A DNA stretch of 64,000 nucleotides from assembly GCF_039862785.1 (NCBI RefSeq), contig NZ_CP156795.1, positions 1,240,001 through 1,304,000 on the forward strand. The letters are read 5' to 3'. The position numbers were made by a program, and so were the translations under genes. This document shows positions 61,993-64,000 of the stretch, piece after piece. The stretch comes from Acinetobacter sp. ANC 7912. Lineage in GTDB: Bacteria; Pseudomonadota; Gammaproteobacteria; Pseudomonadales; Moraxellaceae. A model generated the notes under the pieces. The model did no database searches. It was not told where the DNA came from and saw nothing but the letters and a program-made list of their open reading frames with translations. Position 1 is the first letter of the stretch. Each line of letters starts with the position of its first letter.

Positions 61993-62592
61993 ATGCCGTT
62001 TACCATTTCCAGTTTGGTTAGCTTTGAAGAAGAGATCAAGAAAAGCCGCTTTCAGGCTTTTGCCACGCCGGTTGAATCCGAGCAGGATGTCAGAGATTTT
62101 CTGGAAGCCTATCATGATCCAAGCACGACGCATCAATGCTGGGCCTGGAAAATTGGACACAATGTCCGTTTTAATGATGATGGTGAACCTTCAGGTACGG
62201 CGGGCCGACCGATTCTGGCCACGATTGAAGGCAATGAGCTGACCAATGTGCTAGTATTAGTCAATCGATGGTTTGGTGGCGTCAAATTGGGAACTGGTGG
62301 CTTGGTGCGGGCTTATGGTGGCTGTGCAGGTCAGTGTCTGCTGCTGGCAGAAAAAATTGAGCTGATTGAAAAGAGAAAAGTCATATTCCGCTGTAATTTC
62401 AGTGAATGGGCGATTTTCCAGTACGAACTGAACCAGCAACAGATTGATTATCAGGAAGACTATACGACTGACGGCGTTGAAGTGACAGCACAAATGCAGA
62501 AACATCAGATCAAACCGTTTGCGCTGAAAATTCAGGATGTCACCCGTGGCCGTGAAGCCCTAAAAATCATGGATGAACCGCAAGATGACTGA
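61993..62592 (+). CDS. yigZ: YigZ/IMPACT-family protein
   Basis: The 199-aa protein has the IMPACT N-terminal domain, seen as FEEEIKKSRFQAFATPV, HQCWAWKIG, FNDDGEPSGTAGRPIL and NVLVLVNRWFGGVKLGTGGLVRAYG, followed by a small C-terminal DUF1949-like alpha/beta domain. YigZ homologues are widespread; the eukaryotic IMPACT protein regulates translation through Gcn1, but the bacterial role is not settled. ATG 61993 is chosen; an in-frame TTG lies at 61984. Its end overlaps the next gene by 8 bp, so the two are co-transcribed. Confidence 0.9.
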   Translation: MPFTISSLVSFEEEIKKSRFQAFATPVESEQDVRDFLEAYHDPSTTHQCWAWKIGHNVRFNDDGEPSGTAGRPILATIEGNELTNVLVLVNRWFGGVKLGTGGLVRAYGGCAGQCLLLAEKIELIEKRKVIFRCNFSEWAIFQYELNQQQIDYQEDYTTDGVEVTAQMQKHQIKPFALKIQDVTRGREALKIMDEPQDD

Positions 62593-63202
62593 ACAGGACC
62601 CATTACTGAAATACCGAGAGCAGCATAAGCACCGGCTGAATTATATGCCATGGCTGTACTGGTCATTAAAGCCGAAAAACCGACTCTGGGCAGAACAGTG
62701 GCAACGCGAATATCAGGATTATCTGCGCGAAATGGAAACGGTGGAAATTGGTGAAAACTGCTTTATTTCACCACTGGCACATATTTTTGCCGAGCCTGGC
62801 CGTAAGATTGTGATTGGTAATAATACCTTTGTTGCTGCGGATTGTACCTTGCATGGACCACTGGAAATCGGCAATGAAGTTGCGATTAACCATCACTGTA
62901 TCCTGGATGGTGGAAGAGTCGGCATCAAGCTGCATGATCAGGTGCGGATCGCTGCTTATTGTCATCTGTATGCTTTTGATCATGGTATGGAACTGGAACA
63001 GCCGATTTACAAGCAGCCAGTACGGTCTAAAGGGATTGAGATTGGCCGGGATGTCTGGCTGGGTGCGCATGTCGGTATCAAAGACGGAGTAAAAATTGCC
63101 GATCAAGCTGTGGTTGGGATGAATAGCATGGTCACTAAAGATGTAGGTGAACGTATGATTGTGGCAGGTAATCCGGTCCGATTTATCCGTTATCGAGAAT
63201 AA
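62585..63202 (+). CDS. Hexapeptide-repeat acyltransferase
   Basis: The 205-aa protein forms a left-handed beta helix from hexapeptide repeats ([LIV]GxxxxI pattern): VEIGENCFISPLAHI, IVIGNNTFVAADCTLHGPLEIGNEVAINHHC, then GIEIGRDVWLGAHVGIKDGVKIADQAVVGMNSMVTKDV and VAGNPVRFIR at the end. This is a LacA/WbbJ-type acetyl- or acyl-CoA transferase. Its N-terminal 50 residues are helical and different. The substrate may be a sugar; the context gives no further clue. ATG 62585 lies inside the end of yigZ; ATG 62573 is an alternative. Confidence 0.85.
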   Translation: MTEQDPLLKYREQHKHRLNYMPWLYWSLKPKNRLWAEQWQREYQDYLREMETVEIGENCFISPLAHIFAEPGRKIVIGNNTFVAADCTLHGPLEIGNEVAINHHCILDGGRVGIKLHDQVRIAAYCHLYAFDHGMELEQPIYKQPVRSKGIEIGRDVWLGAHVGIKDGVKIADQAVVGMNSMVTKDVGERMIVAGNPVRFIRYRE

Positions 63203-63376
63203 ATGATCTTAACAGGGATAGTGAGGTTGGTGTCAAAAATGAAAATTCACTCCAAGTATATCACATAAAAATTAACATAATTCAAATCCATAGCTACAGA
63301 ATTCGCTGCACATTTGTCAAATGCTATGCTAACTTAAAAATATCTAAGAATTTTTATTATAAAAGAGAGGCTGAAC

Positions 63377-64000
63377 ATGAAACGTGTCATTGCCTGCATT
63401 GATTCTTCTCCGTGCATTAATGCGATTGCGGAAGCGGCTGCATGGATTGCCAAGCAGACCCATCGAGAACTGGTGTTATTACAGGTGCTGGACTATTACC
63501 CAGCTAGTTACCATTTGGGGGAAATTAGCGGGGTCATCGGTTTTGAAAGCAATGCCATGTTGCTGAAAGAATTGGCTGAGCTGGAACAAAAACAGAGTGA
63601 ATTAGCACTGGATTATAGTAATAATCTGTTACGACATATTTCCGATCAAATTAAAGAAAAGCACGGACTGAATACTATTCATATTCAGGAGAAAGGGGAT
63701 TTTCTGGAGCAGAGTTTCCAGATTTTGCGACCAGAGGACATTGTCGTGATTGGTCGTCTGGGTGAACGTTCAGCCGAAAAGAACAAGCCGATGGGCACCA
63801 ATGTCGAAAACTTTATCCGTGGGGCTAATTGTACAGTGATGACAGTGGGTGAAAACTTTAAGCCACCAACACGCTTTATCTTCGCCTATGAATATTCACC
63901 GACCTGTATCAAGATGATGAAACGCATTGCTGAAAGTGATTTGCTGCGTTTACTGCAATGTCATCTGCTCTATGTCGGTGATCATGCGGAAATCCTCAAT
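63377..64000 (+). CDS. Universal stress protein, C-terminus outside window
   Basis: From ATG 63377, after AGAGAGG, 208 codons are open to the window edge. The first half is a USP domain: MKRVIACIDSSP at the start, ELVLLQVLDYYP, and the ATP-binding-loop region VVIGRLGERSAEKN followed by TNVENFIRGANCTVMTVG. A second, similar domain begins at FIFAYEYSPTCIKMMK, so this is a tandem UspA-type protein. Such proteins bind ATP and aid stress survival. It stands alone, with 174 bp of AT-rich upstream DNA that may hold its promoter. Confidence 0.88.
   Translation, partial: MKRVIACIDSSPCINAIAEAAAWIAKQTHRELVLLQVLDYYPASYHLGEISGVIGFESNAMLLKELAELEQKQSELALDYSNNLLRHISDQIKEKHGLNTIHIQEKGDFLEQSFQILRPEDIVVIGRLGERSAEKNKPMGTNVENFIRGANCTVMTVGENFKPPTRFIFAYEYSPTCIKMMKRIAESDLLRLLQCHLLYVGDHAEILN

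Noticed and set aside
61993-62592. Translation regulator acting through a Gcn1-like partner
   Set aside because: That role is known only for eukaryotic IMPACT; bacteria lack Gcn1, so only the family name is given.

Overview
The window is a chromosomal segment of a gammaproteobacterium of the family Moraxellaceae, most likely the genus Acinetobacter. The protein families, the low-to-moderate GC content, the thiE-hemL pair, the kdsD-kdsC-lptC-lptA-lptB cluster, the DesT/desaturase locus and the BapA-type adhesin with a nearby type I secretion operon all fit that genus. Species cannot be assigned from the window alone.

Layout. Positions 1-5400 hold a truncated IS982-family element, thiE, hemL, a GlcG/HbpS-like gene, and an AT-rich orphan gene split by a second, different IS982-family element. 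Positions 5.5-12.4 kb hold a degenerate isochorismatase fused to a carrier domain, an RluA-type pseudouridine synthase, rapA with an IS3-family element between its stop codon and its terminator, and an alpha/beta hydrolase. Positions 12.4-15.5 kb are a membrane-lipid desaturation locus: a TetR/FabR/DesT-type repressor divergent from a ferredoxin reductase and a three-histidine-box desaturase. Positions 15.5-25.5 kb hold a HAD phosphatase, a DUF1615 lipoprotein, dusB, two tandem paralogues with a glycine zipper and a CsbD-like tail behind a duplicated leader, a nitronate monooxygenase homologue, a radical-SAM/TIGR03915 DNA-repair-type pair and two lipoproteins. Positions 25.6-38.4 kb hold metK, tkt, a GNAT pseudogene, yceI, a nested insertion (an IS982 element inside an IS4-family element inside the yceI terminator) and several stress or redox enzymes.

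Positions 38.8-51 kb are one giant gene, 4047 aa, for a BapA-like type I secreted adhesin. It carries 18 copies of a 300-bp unit that are identical at the nucleotide level. Positions 51-64 kb hold a small secreted protein, cysS, tRNA-Gly(GCC), the Kdo and LPS-transport genes kdsD-kdsC-lptC-lptA-lptB, a TolC/LapB-type ABC/HlyD secretion operon that probably exports the adhesin, yigZ, a hexapeptide acyltransferase and a universal stress protein cut by the window end.

Mobile-element activity stands out. There are three near-identical copies of one IS982-family element (one cut by the window edge), one copy of a second IS982-family element, one IS3-family element and one IS4-family element. Target-site duplications can be read for every complete element, so each arrived by its own transposition. 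Removing the insertion restores the reading frame exactly in both interrupted genes. I see no CRISPR array, prophage, integron or replication origin. The strongest candidates for unusual biology are the homogenised adhesin repeats, the tandem stress-like paralogues with their conserved leader, and the isochorismatase-like pseudoenzyme with an intact carrier serine.
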